Positions 34,317 to 41,685 of a DNA stretch of 64,000 nt are shown in pieces. Made by a program: the position numbers and the translations under genes. The stretch is from Streptomyces sp. TSRI0107. GTDB taxonomy: Bacteria > Actinomycetota > Actinomycetes > Streptomycetales > Streptomycetaceae. Below the pieces are notes generated by a model that searched no databases, was not told where the DNA came from, and saw nothing but the letters and a program-made list of their open reading frames with translations. The first letter of the stretch is position 1, and every line of letters starts with the position of its first letter. The DNA is taken from positions 1-64,000 of the forward strand of contig NZ_LIVZ01000017.1 of NCBI RefSeq assembly GCF_001905845.1, written 5' to 3'.

Positions 34317-34397
34317 TTGTCTGTTCTCCCCTGACTTCCCCTGGATTCCAGCGCCACGGACGCTAGGAGCACGTTTGTGCGGGAGCGGGGCCAGCGT

Positions 34398-34419
34398 GTG
34401 AACGGAGAGTGAACCCACA
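34398..34419 (-). promoter_or_regulatory. PHO box upstream of phoX
   Basis: GTGAAC occurs at 34398-34403 and 34409-34414, so on the - strand GTTCAC repeats at exactly 11-bp spacing. This is the direct-repeat unit bound by PhoP in Streptomyces (consensus GTTCACC in 11-bp units). A weak third unit (GTGGCT) follows at 34420. It lies 82 bp before the phoX start in the right orientation. Confidence 0.8.
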
Positions 34420-34533
34420 GTGGCTGTAGTGAGCCCTTGACGCCCCTCAAGATCGCCACCAGGGCCCGCTAACCTTACGTGTCCGTCGTGGCCAGGGATT
34501 GACGGGCTACAACTCACGCGAAGGGTTGCGCAC

Positions 34534-36390
34534 ATGGGCATTCTCACTCTCCTGCGGAACGCATTCGGCCGATCCCGCAAGCCACGCCAGGCCGAGCCGG
34601 AGGGTGCCACCCAGGAAACTCCGGCAACCTCAGAGGCCCCGCCGGCCCAGGAATCTGCCCCGGCAGAGCGGGAAGCTCCGGCACAGCAGGAAGCTCCGGC
34701 ACGCCAGGACGTCCCGGCACAGCAGGAAAACCCCGCCCCGCGGGAAACCCCGGCCGCCACAGTCCCGGACCCCCGCCCGGCCGACGAGGAACACGAACTC
34801 GTCGCCGCGGCCTTCGACAATGTGACGGTCCCGAGGCCGACGCAGGGGGAGGAGACGGCGGGGGCGGACACGACGCCGGGGCCGGTGGAGACGCCGGGGG
34901 TGGTGGAGACGCCGGGGGCGGAGGAAAAGCCGAAGGCCGAGGAAAAGCCGAAGGCCGAGGAGCGGACTCCGGTCGAGGGGACGGCGGAGGCCGAGGAGCA
35001 GACTCCGGTCGAGGGGACGGCGGAGGCCGAGGAGCAGACCTCGGTCGAGGGGACGGCGGAGGCCGAGGAGCAGACCTCGGACGAGAAGTCGCCGCAGGCC
35101 GAGGAGACGGCGGAGGCGGAGAAGGCGCCTGAGCCGGTGGAGACGCCGAAGGCCGAGGAGCAGACGCCGGTCGCGGAAGCGCCCGTGGCGACGGAGGCCC
35201 CTGAGGCAGAGGAAGCCCCGAAGGCCGAGCAGGAGCCGGAGCCCCAGCCGCAGCCGGAGGCGTCGGCGAACCCCGAGCCGACCGCCGAGGCGATCGCCCA
35301 CGAGCCGGAGGCACTGGCGGAGCCGGAAGCACCGGCGGAGCCCGAACCGACCCCCGCCCCCGAAGCGACCCCCGAGCCGGAGGCGACCCCCGAGCCGGAG
35401 GCGACCCCCGAGCCGGAGGCGACCCCCGAGCCGGAGGCGACCCCCGAGCCGGAGGCGACCCCCGAGCCGGAAGCACCGGCGGAGCCCGAGCCGACCCCCG
35501 CCCCGGACGTTGCGGCGGAGCCCGAGCCGACCCCCGCTCCCAAGGCCACGGCGGAGCCGGCCCCGGCCGCCACCCCCGAGCCCGCAGCCGCCGACGGCGA
35601 GCCCGCCCCGCAGGGGCCACCCGCACCCGACGACGAATCCGTCACGGGTGGTGCGGGTGGGAACACCACGGCCGAAGGCGAAGCCGAGGCCGAACCGGAA
35701 CCCGCAACCGCCGACACCAAGCCCACCCCCGCCCTCCCCCTCACCCGCCTGAAGTCCCGCGCCCCCGCCCTCACCACCGCCTACAAGGCAGCCGGCACCG
35801 CCCTCAAGAAAGCCGACCTCACCGGCACCCGAGCGAAGCTCTACCTCGTTCTCGACCGCTCGGCCTCCATGCGCCCGTACTACAAGGACGGCTCCGCCCA
35901 GGCCCTCGCGGAGCAGACCCTCGCCCTCGCCGCCCACGTGGACCCGGAGGCGACGGTCCACGTCACGTTCTTCTCCACGGAGCTGGACGGCACCGGCGAG
36001 CTGACCCTCTCCGACCACGAGAACAAGATCGACGAGCTGCACGCCGCCCTGGGCCGCATGGGCCGTACCAGCTACCACGTGGCCGTCGAGGACGTCCTCG
36101 CGCACCACGACAAGACGGCCGGCCCGGACACCCCCGCCCTCGTGATCTTCCAGACCGACGGCGCGCCGGACGCGAAGACCCCGGCGACCCAGGCCCTGAC
36201 CGCCGCCGCGAGCAGCCACCCGCACATCCACTTCGCCTTCGTCGCCTTCGGTGAGCACGACAACAAGGCCTTCGACTACCTGCGCAAGCTGAAGTCGGAC
36301 AACGCGTCCTTCTTCCACGCGGGCCCGGCCCCGCGAGAGCTGACGGACGCCGAGCTGTACGAGGGCGTACTGGCGGGCTGGCGCCCGTAG
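34534..36390 (+). CDS. VWA-domain protein with repetitive acidic/proline-rich region
   Basis: This 618-residue protein has a short basic N-terminus (about 1-20) and a low-complexity region of some 380 residues rich in Glu, Pro, Ala and Thr. The C-terminal von Willebrand A domain has a MIDAS motif D-R-S-A-S-M (Asp441), with F-S-T and Q-T-D-G-A-P further on. The VWA part resembles the toxic-anion/tellurite-resistance associated VWA proteins of Streptomyces. No signal peptide or membrane helix is seen, so the protein is probably intracellular. The repeats vary between strains by expectation. Confidence 0.85.
   Translation: MGILTLLRNAFGRSRKPRQAEPEGATQETPATSEAPPAQESAPAEREAPAQQEAPARQDVPAQQENPAPRETPAATVPDPRPADEEHELVAAAFDNVTVPRPTQGEETAGADTTPGPVETPGVVETPGAEEKPKAEEKPKAEERTPVEGTAEAEEQTPVEGTAEAEEQTSVEGTAEAEEQTSDEKSPQAEETAEAEKAPEPVETPKAEEQTPVAEAPVATEAPEAEEAPKAEQEPEPQPQPEASANPEPTAEAIAHEPEALAEPEAPAEPEPTPAPEATPEPEATPEPEATPEPEATPEPEATPEPEATPEPEAPAEPEPTPAPDVAAEPEPTPAPKATAEPAPAATPEPAAADGEPAPQGPPAPDDESVTGGAGGNTTAEGEAEAEPEPATADTKPTPALPLTRLKSRAPALTTAYKAAGTALKKADLTGTRAKLYLVLDRSASMRPYYKDGSAQALAEQTLALAAHVDPEATVHVTFFSTELDGTGELTLSDHENKIDELHAALGRMGRTSYHVAVEDVLAHHDKTAGPDTPALVIFQTDGAPDAKTPATQALTAAASSHPHIHFAFVAFGEHDNKAFDYLRKLKSDNASFFHAGPAPRELTDAELYEGVLAGWRP
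34966..35077 (+). repeat. 36-bp tandem repeats inside the VWA gene
   Basis: A 36-bp unit encoding E-E-Q-T-P-V-E-G-T-A-E-A is repeated about three times with small changes (T-P, T-S, T-S-D variants). The reading frame is preserved. Confidence 0.75.
35365..35472 (+). repeat. 18-bp tandem repeats inside the VWA gene
   Basis: Six near-identical 18-bp units (GCGACCCCCGAGCCGGAG) encode A-T-P-E-P-E six times. Near-perfect DNA identity implies recent expansion by slippage or unequal recombination. The frame is kept because the unit is a multiple of three. Confidence 0.9.
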
Positions 36391-36416
36391 AACCCCGCCT
36401 CGGCCTCACGCCCGAA

Positions 36417-36459
36417 GGGCCGCCCCTTCCCACCCCTCAAAACGGGAAGCGGGCGGCCC
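36417..36459 (+). terminator. Terminator after the VWA gene
   Basis: GGGCCGCCC-CTTCCC pairs with GGGAAG-C-GGGCGGCCC, a 15-bp stem with one bulge and a 12-base A-rich loop, 27 bp after the VWA stop and 67 bp before metG. Confidence 0.7.
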
Positions 36460-36525
36460 ACCCATGTCGGCTACGATTTCAAGGTTCGCAACAGACAAGA
36501 ACACCGACCTGGGAGCAGCCCCCCG

Positions 36526-38244
36526 ATGGCTCGACACCTCATCACCAGCGCCCTTCCGTACATCAACGGGATCAAGCACCTGGGCAACATGGTGGGGTCC
36601 ATGCTCCCGGCGGACGTGTACTCCCGGTACCTCCGCCAGCGCGGTCACGACGTCCTGTACATCTGCGCGACGGACGAGCACGGCACGCCCGCCGAGCTGG
36701 CCGCGAAGGAGCAGGGCCTGCCGGTCGACGAGTTCTGCGCGCAGGCGCACGACGCCCAGAAGGCCGTCTACGACGGCTTCGCACTCGCGTTCGACTACTT
36801 CGGCCGCAGCTCCAGCGCCCAGAACGTGGAGATCACCCAGCACTTCGCGCGCAAGCTGAACGAGAACGGCTTCATCGAGGAGCGCGCCATCCGGCAGGTG
36901 TACTCCCCCACCGACGGCCGCTTCCTCCCGGACCGCTACGTCGAGGGCACCTGCCCCCACTGCGGCTACGACAAGGCCCGCGGGGACCAGTGCGAGAACT
37001 GCACCCGCGTCCTGGACCCGACCGACCTGATCGACCCGCGCTCGGCGATCTCCGGCTCCACGGACCTGGAGGTCCGCGAGACCAAGCACCTCTTCCTCCT
37101 CCAGTCCAAGCTCCAGCACGAGGTCGAGGCCTGGGTGGCCCGCCACGAGGACGACTGGCCGCAGCTGGCCTCCTCCATCGCCCGCAAGTGGCTGAACGAG
37201 GGCCTGCACGACCGCGCCATCACCCGTGACCTGGACTGGGGCGTCCCGGTCCCCGCGGACACCTGGCCGGACCTGGCGGCGGAGGGCAAGGTCTTCTACG
37301 TCTGGTTCGACGCCCCGATCGAGTACATCGGCGCGACGAAGGAGTGGGCGGACCAGGACCCGGAGAACCGGGACTGGAAGTCCTGGTGGTACGAGGCGGA
37401 CGACACGGTCCGCTACACCGAGTTCATGGCCAAGGACAACGTCCCGTTCCACACGGTGATGTTCCCGGCGACCGAGCTGGGCGTCCGCGAGCCGTGGAAG
37501 AAGGTCGACTACGTCAAGGCCTTCAACTGGCTGACGTACTACGGCGGCAAGTTCTCCACCTCGCAGAAGCGCGGTGTCTTCACCGACCAGGCACTGGAGA
37601 TCCTGCCCGCCGACTACTGGCGCTACTTCCTCATCGCGAACGCGCCCGAGTCGGACGACTCCTCCTTCACCTGGGAGCACTTCACCGCCACGGTGAACAA
37701 GGACCTGGCCGACACCCTGGGCAACTTCGTCAACCGAGTCCTCTCCTTCTCCAAGAAGCGCTTCGGCGAGGAGGTCCCGGCGGGCGGCGAGCCCGGCGAG
37801 GCGGAGACCCGCCTCGGCGAGGAGATCGCCCGGCTCCTGGCGGAGTACGAGGAGCACATGGAGGCCCTCCAGTTCCGCAAGGCCGCCGCGGCGCTCCGCG
37901 CCCTGTGGTCGGCGGGCAACTCCTACCTGGAGGAGAAGGCCCCCTGGCTGGAGATCAAGACCGACAAGGACGGCGCCGCCCTCACCCTCCGTACCGCGAT
38001 GAACCTCATCCACCTCTACGCGGTGGTGTCCGAGCCGTTCATCCCGGCGACCTCGGCGGCCATGCGCGGCGCGTTCGAGCTGGCCGACGACACGGCGGCC
38101 TGGGTGACCGAGGAGGAGGCGAAGGCCCTGTCCTTCGTCCCGGTCGGCACCCCCTTCACCGTCCCGCCGGTGATGTTCGCCAAGCTCACGGACGACGACC
38201 TCGCCGCGTACAAGGAGCGCTTCGGCGGAGAAACAGCCGCGTAA
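36526..38244 (+). CDS. metG: Methionyl-tRNA synthetase
   Basis: This 572-residue class I synthetase has the Y-I-N-G-I-K-H-L-G-N equivalent of HIGH near residue 12. A zinc knuckle C-P-H-C ... C-E-N-C lies near 146-163. The KMSKS loop reads F-S-T-S-Q-K-R-G near residue 343, a variant seen in actinobacterial enzymes. It charges tRNA(Met) with methionine for initiation and elongation. The ATG at 36526 is preceded by GGGAG. It has its own transcript start after a terminator. Confidence 0.97.
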   Translation: MARHLITSALPYINGIKHLGNMVGSMLPADVYSRYLRQRGHDVLYICATDEHGTPAELAAKEQGLPVDEFCAQAHDAQKAVYDGFALAFDYFGRSSSAQNVEITQHFARKLNENGFIEERAIRQVYSPTDGRFLPDRYVEGTCPHCGYDKARGDQCENCTRVLDPTDLIDPRSAISGSTDLEVRETKHLFLLQSKLQHEVEAWVARHEDDWPQLASSIARKWLNEGLHDRAITRDLDWGVPVPADTWPDLAAEGKVFYVWFDAPIEYIGATKEWADQDPENRDWKSWWYEADDTVRYTEFMAKDNVPFHTVMFPATELGVREPWKKVDYVKAFNWLTYYGGKFSTSQKRGVFTDQALEILPADYWRYFLIANAPESDDSSFTWEHFTATVNKDLADTLGNFVNRVLSFSKKRFGEEVPAGGEPGEAETRLGEEIARLLAEYEEHMEALQFRKAAAALRALWSAGNSYLEEKAPWLEIKTDKDGAALTLRTAMNLIHLYAVVSEPFIPATSAAMRGAFELADDTAAWVTEEEAKALSFVPVGTPFTVPPVMFAKLTDDDLAAYKERFGGETAA

Positions 38245-38267
38245 CAGCTCCTCCGACGACTCTTTTC

Positions 38268-38342
38268 GGACCCCCCACTCAGCAGGTATACCTGGCCAAG
38301 ATCACATGAAGTCCTTTCATGTGACATCCGAGTGGGGGGTCC
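38268..38342 (+). promoter_or_regulatory. Nested inverted-repeat leader of the PH-domain gene
   Basis: GGACCCCCCACTC (38268-38280) and GAGTGGGGGGTCC (38330-38342) form perfect 13-bp outer arms. Inside are the 12-bp palindrome CAGGTATACCTG (38283-38294) and TCACATGAA/TTCATGTGA (38302-38310, 38316-38324). The GGGGGG in the outer 3' arm is the ribosome site of the ATG at 38349, so folding would hide it. CTTTCATG is repeated at the start codon, allowing alternative pairing. Confidence 0.65.
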
Positions 38343-38348
38343 ACTTTC

Positions 38349-38714
38349 ATGGCTCTTTTCGGTAACGCGCACGCGATCGACCCGGCGCAGGCCGCGCAGG
38401 ACTACGCCCGGCTGCTGGGCCAGGGGGAGCAGGTGCACGCCGCCTACCTGCTGATCCGTGACACCATCCTGTTCACCGACCGACGGCTGATCCTGGTCGA
38501 CAAGCAGGGCATCACCGGCAAGAAGGTGGAGTACCACTCCATCCCGTACCGCAGCATCACCCACTTCGCGGTGGAGACCGCCGGCACCTTCGACCTCGAC
38601 GCCGAGCTGAAGATCTGGCTCTCGGGCAGCCAGATGCCGATCACCAAGACCTTCACCAAGGGCGTCGACATCTACGAGGTGCAGGCCATCCTCACCCAGT
38701 TCGTGGCGCGGTAG
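38349..38714 (+). CDS. Bacterial PH-domain protein
   Basis: This 121-residue soluble protein has the bacterial PH-like fold (bPH, YvbH/DUF1696 type): R-D-T-I-L-F-T-D-R-R-L-I-L-V-D, then Y-H-S-I-P-Y-R-S-I and F-A-V-E-T-A-G. Partners of such domains are mostly unknown; some respond to stress. Translation may be controlled by the structured leader directly upstream. A terminator follows. Confidence 0.85.
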   Translation: MALFGNAHAIDPAQAAQDYARLLGQGEQVHAAYLLIRDTILFTDRRLILVDKQGITGKKVEYHSIPYRSITHFAVETAGTFDLDAELKIWLSGSQMPITKTFTKGVDIYEVQAILTQFVAR

Positions 38715-38759
38715 CCGAGCCTGGAACACCGCCCGTACCGCAGGTAGCTCCGGCCGCCG

Positions 38760-38791
38760 CTGTCCCTCCGGGAGATGCCCCGGAGGGACAG
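38760..38791 (+). terminator. Terminator after the PH-domain gene
   Basis: CTGTCCCTCCGGG and its complement form a 13-bp stem with a six-base loop (38760-38772 / 38779-38791), 45 bp after the stop. Confidence 0.75.
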
Positions 38792-38841
38792 TCGGCGCTC
38801 CATGCCCACCCTGCAACCCTCACGCACGCCGCCACTCGGGT

Positions 38842-38868
38842 TGATATATTGACTGAGAACGTATATCA
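38842..38868 (+). promoter_or_regulatory. Inverted repeat in the antitoxin promoter
   Basis: TGATATA (38842-38848) and TATATCA (38862-38868) are perfect 7-bp arms with a 13-bp spacer, in unusually AT-rich DNA just before the antitoxin start at 38890. The site overlaps plausible promoter hexamers. VapB proteins usually bind such inverted repeats and autoregulate. Confidence 0.6.
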
Positions 38869-38889
38869 GCCCGGCCGCCAGGAGGTCAC

Positions 38890-39108
38890 ATGTCCAGGAC
38901 CCTCGTCGACATCGACGACGACATGCTGGCCTTCGCTCAGCAGCAGCTCGGGACCAAGACCAAGCGGGAGACCATCAACCGCGCGCTGACCATAGCGGCA
39001 GCGATCAGCGCGGACGACCGAGCCCGGGCGCTGCGCTGGCTCCAGGAGAACGCCAACGCGTTCCTCGACTTCGACGTCCTCGAAGAACGGGAACGCTCCG
39101 GGCTGTGA
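38890..39108 (+). CDS. VapB-type antitoxin
   Basis: This 72-residue protein starts M-S-R-T-L-V-D-I-D-D-D-M-L, a ribbon-helix-helix VapB (DUF2191) opening, then T-K-R-E-T-I-N-R-A-L. The C-terminal tail is the expected toxin-binding part. AGGAGG lies just before the ATG. The stop overlaps the toxin start as GTGA, so the two are translationally coupled. Confidence 0.85.
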   Translation: MSRTLVDIDDDMLAFAQQQLGTKTKRETINRALTIAAAISADDRARALRWLQENANAFLDFDVLEERERSGL

Positions 39109-39515
39109 CGTACCTCGCCGATACTTCCGCCGTCTGGAGACTGCTGCGCGGCCACCTCGGTGCGCCCTGGCCCGACCGCGTGGCGCGAGGTCTCGTCGCC
39201 ATCTGCCCACCGGTCGAGGCCGAGTTGATGCCCGGGCTGCGAGCCGACCGCGATTACGAGCCGTTCTTCACCATGCTCGGCCAGACCTTCGGCTGGGTCC
39301 CGGCGCTCGATGACCCCTGGCCGAAGATCATCGCCGTACAGAGAGATCTGGTGCGCATCGGACACCATCGCGGGCCCTCGCCCATGGACATCCTGATCGC
39401 GCTCACCGCCGAACATCACCGCCTGACCCTGGTCCACGTGGACGACGACTTCGCCGCCGTGGCGAAGGTCCGGCCCGGCCTGGCCATGACCCGGGCACAG
39501 CCCCGGACGGGATGA
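39105..39515 (+). CDS. VapC-type PIN-domain ribonuclease toxin
   Basis: This 136-residue PIN protein keeps the acidic residues of the family: L-A-D-T-S-A near the start, E in P-P-V-E-A-E, D in S-P-M-D-I-L-I-A, and a final H-V-D-D-D-F. VapC toxins cleave tRNA or rRNA and are held inactive by VapB. The GTG start overlaps the antitoxin stop. Confidence 0.87.
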   Translation: MTYLADTSAVWRLLRGHLGAPWPDRVARGLVAICPPVEAELMPGLRADRDYEPFFTMLGQTFGWVPALDDPWPKIIAVQRDLVRIGHHRGPSPMDILIALTAEHHRLTLVHVDDDFAAVAKVRPGLAMTRAQPRTG

Positions 39516-39543
39516 GCCGGAAGCCGGGCGGCACCCGAACCCG

Positions 39544-39756
39544 TCAGCTCCCCGACGCGTACGTTACGAAGTCCGCCCACGCCTCCTGCCCAAGCGCGAG
39601 GCGGGGGCCGGCGTCGCGGTACTTGGAGTCGCGGACGTGGACGGTGCCGGGACCGGCCGCCACCTCGACGCAGGAGTCGCCGTCGGGGCCGTCACTGTAG
39701 CTGCTCTTGAACCACGCCAACTCGGAGGCGTCACCGGCAGTGAGCTTGCGGATCAT
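39544..39756 (-). CDS. DUF397 small protein
   Basis: This 70-residue protein has the DUF397 core: W-F-K-S-S-Y-S-D-G, C-V-E-V-A, V-x-V-R-D-S-K and a final W-A-D-F-V. It overlaps the XRE gene by the ATGA at 39753-39756, so they are co-translated. DUF397 proteins are small partners of XRE regulators in the WhiJ/AbaA-like loci. Confidence 0.92.
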   Translation of the reverse strand: MIRKLTAGDASELAWFKSSYSDGPDGDSCVEVAAGPGTVHVRDSKYRDAGPRLALGQEAWADFVTYASGS

Positions 39757-40625
39757 GTTTCTCCCAGCAGTCGTTCGATGAGGGCCAACGACTCTTCTGG
39801 GCGAAGAGCCTGAGCCCGGATGGTTCCATACCGCAGCTCAAGGATGCGCAGCTCCCTCAAGTCCGAGACCGGGCGACCGTTGAACGCTCCATCGGAGCGC
39901 CCGACAGCACTGCCGTCCTCGAACTTGAGCAACTCGATCCTCCCGCTCATACCAGGGTGCGGCGGGCTGTCCAGCGGCATCACCTGAAGCGTGACGTTGG
40001 GCAACCGCCCCATCTCCAGCAGACGTTCGAACTGCTGTCGCCGCACCATTGTGCCTCCAACCCTGCGGTGCAGCGTCGCCTCTTCCAGGACGAATGCGAG
40101 GGCGGGAGCGGGCGAGCGCTCGTAGATCGACTGGCGGGCCATCCGAGCGGCCACACGTCGCTCCAAGTCCTCAGGCGAGTAGGCAGGCAGCCACGATTGC
40201 AGCAGTGCCCGCGCGTGCTCGGGCGTCTGCAACAGACCGGGGATGCTGCTGCACACGTACACCCCGATCTCGACCGCCTTCTCCTCCATCTTCGCCAAGT
40301 CCCGCACCTTCTTCGGATACCGGACCCTCTTGACGTCCTCCCAAGCCGCCGCGATCAGCCCGCCCGCGTCCAGCACCTCGTCGGACCTGTCCAGGTACTC
40401 CTGCCGCGGAATCCGCTTCCCGCCCTCGATCTTGTAGACCAGGTCCTCGCCGTATCCGACGGCCTTGGCGAAGTCGGCGACCTGCATCCCCACCGCTTCC
40501 CTCCGCAGCCTCAGCTGCCGCCCCACGGTGGCGATGACCGCGACGCCCCAGTCGTCGTCCGGGTCCACCTCCCATCCCGGCTCGTCAGCCTCGGTCCTGA
40601 GCCGAACCTCGCCGTCCACCGACAT
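39753..40625 (-). CDS. XRE regulator with DUF5753 domain
   Basis: This 290-residue protein has an XRE helix-turn-helix (about 35-85; V-A-D-F-A-K-A-V-G-Y and V-Y-K-I-E-G-G-K-R) and a C-terminal DUF5753 domain (from about 110; I-P-G-L-L-Q-T-P-E-H-A-R and F-V-L-E-E-A-T-L). It is the WhiJ-type regulator paired with a DUF397 protein. The ATG at 40625 follows GGAGGGG. Loci of this kind usually also hold a divergent anti-sigma-like ATPase; here only a deleted remnant is found at 40784-40980. Confidence 0.9.
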   Translation of the reverse strand: MSVDGEVRLRTEADEPGWEVDPDDDWGVAVIATVGRQLRLRREAVGMQVADFAKAVGYGEDLVYKIEGGKRIPRQEYLDRSDEVLDAGGLIAAAWEDVKRVRYPKKVRDLAKMEEKAVEIGVYVCSSIPGLLQTPEHARALLQSWLPAYSPEDLERRVAARMARQSIYERSPAPALAFVLEEATLHRRVGGTMVRRQQFERLLEMGRLPNVTLQVMPLDSPPHPGMSGRIELLKFEDGSAVGRSDGAFNGRPVSDLRELRILELRYGTIRAQALRPEESLALIERLLGET

Positions 40626-40783
40626 GCGCGCGCCCCTCCGTCGTACCGCCTCGTACCAGTCACGCCCTACCCGTACACACCGCCCCGACAAGCCCGGACA
40701 CCACCGGACAAGCACCGGACAGTCACCGTACGCAACCAGGACGTCACTCCCCACGGTAGGCGCTTCCAGCCACGCTGAGTGAC

Positions 40784-40980
40784 GTGAATCGGCAACTCCC
40801 CCAATCCGGCAGCCCCATCCGCGACTTCAGCGTTCTGCTGTCCCCCACACCCCGGGGCGCCCGCCTCGCACGCCTGCTCGCCACGGAACAACTGCCGCCC
40901 TCGCCGACCGCTGGGGAGTGACCCAGGGCCTGCCTCCACGCAAGACAGTGTGGGCGGAGTGCACCATGCACCGCATGTGA
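40784..40980 (+). pseudogene. Internally deleted anti-sigma-like ATPase (HATPase) remnant
   Basis: From the GTG at 40784 the frame reads like the N-terminus of Streptomyces HATPase_c proteins (P-I-R-D-F-S-V-L-L-S-P-T-P-R-G-A-R-L-A-R-L-L-A-T-E-Q-L) and stops after about 45 codons. In another frame, from about 40894 to 40980, the typical C-terminus appears (A-L-A-D-R-W-G-V then G-K/R-K-T-V-W-A-E-C). The ATP-binding middle is missing. The locus is therefore a decayed gene that lost an internal segment with a frame change. Confidence 0.65.
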
Positions 40981-40996
40981 ACAAGCTGTCACAGCA

Positions 40997-41084
40997 AGTG
41001 AGTTCACTCGATAGCATCGAGATGTGACGCACCCGTTGGGTGCGTCCTCCCTTCACTCCGGGCCCCACCCTCGTCGGGGCCCGG
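40997..41084 (+). promoter_or_regulatory. Promoter palindromes and structured leader of the 37-aa peptide
   Basis: AGTGA-GT-TCACT (40997-41008) and CTCGAT-AGC-ATCGAG (41007-41021) surround a -10-like TAGCAT. The leader then holds two perfect hairpins: ACGCACCC-GTT-GGGTGCGT (41027-41045) and a 9-bp stem CCGGGCCCC/GGGGCCCGG (41058-41084). Together they precede the small peptide gene at 41151. Confidence 0.5.
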
Positions 41085-41150
41085 CCCGACGAGAGCGGTC
41101 CCGGGACCTTGTGTAAGGCCGCCTCACGTCGAAGGGAGGACGCCACCCAC

Positions 41151-41264
41151 ATGGGAAGTCACAAGGAGCAGAAACCGACTCTCGTCATGCGGCTGATCCG
41201 GCTCCTGCCGGAGCGGGCGGCGAGGCACGCGAGGAGGTGGCTGCTCTGGTGGCTCAGCAAGTAG
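41151..41264 (+). CDS. 37-residue cationic amphipathic peptide
   Basis: This reading frame of 37 codons (M-G-S-H-K-E-Q-K at the start, R-R-W-L-L-W-W-L-S-K at the end) has a good GGGAGGA 10 bases upstream and ends two bases before a strong terminator. The body is rich in Leu, Arg and Trp and would form a positively charged amphipathic helix, as in membrane-active peptides or type I toxins. I recognise no family. The promoter-like, leader and terminator elements around it make a chance open frame less likely. Confidence 0.55.
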   Translation: MGSHKEQKPTLVMRLIRLLPERAARHARRWLLWWLSK

Positions 41265-41265
41265 C

Positions 41266-41296
41266 CGGATGTCCCCTGACAAGGCGGGGACATCCG
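41266..41296 (+). terminator. Terminator after the 37-aa peptide
   Basis: CGGATGTCCCC / GGGGACATCCG form an 11-bp perfect stem with a 9-nt loop, starting two bases after the TAG stop of the peptide. From here to 41618 there is no gene I can support. TCACTC-CCGC-GAGTGA (41524-41539) is a palindrome made of half-sites like those at 40997-41008. Confidence 0.7.
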
Positions 41297-41619
41297 ACAC
41301 GCTCTTGCTGAGCCGGGGCCTCCGCACGGATAACCGGTCCGGGCGGGGGCCCTACCTGTCTCCCAGTACAGCACAGCGGACGCCGGACCGGCACCCGGAC
41401 TCCACAGACCCCACGACCGGACCCTGACGCCCCGCACTCCGGTCCGACCTGCGCTCCCTATGCACCACCCACTGGGGAGAAAGCACCCCACCAAGCCCCA
41501 CCCCTCCCTCCCGCCGGGCAAACTCACTCCCGCGAGTGAATATGCCCAACTCGGCTGGATTCGGGTCCGGTTGCCTGCCTTACGCTCACCGAAGCAAGAT
41601 CCGACCGCAGACATGCGAC

Positions 41620-41684
41620 GGCCCCCGCCGGGACTAGCGATCCCAGTGCGGGGGCCTGACCACCGAGGAAGTTAGGCCCTTCCT
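41620..41684 (+). promoter_or_regulatory. Two-hairpin leader of the HTH gene
   Basis: GGCCCCCGC/GCGGGGGCC (41620-41628, 41648-41656), with an inner GGGA/TCCC, forms a terminator-like stem. AGGAAG (41666-41671) can pair with CTTCCT (41679-41684) just before the ATG at 41686, so the ribosome site would be hidden. This suggests translational or attenuation control. Confidence 0.5.
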
Positions 41685-41685
41685 G

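Noticed and set aside
32229..35777. PhoX frame extended to 1182 residues
   Set aside because: The extension runs antisense through the VWA gene repeats and the PHO box; the GTG at 34316 has a ribosome site and gives the PhoX length.
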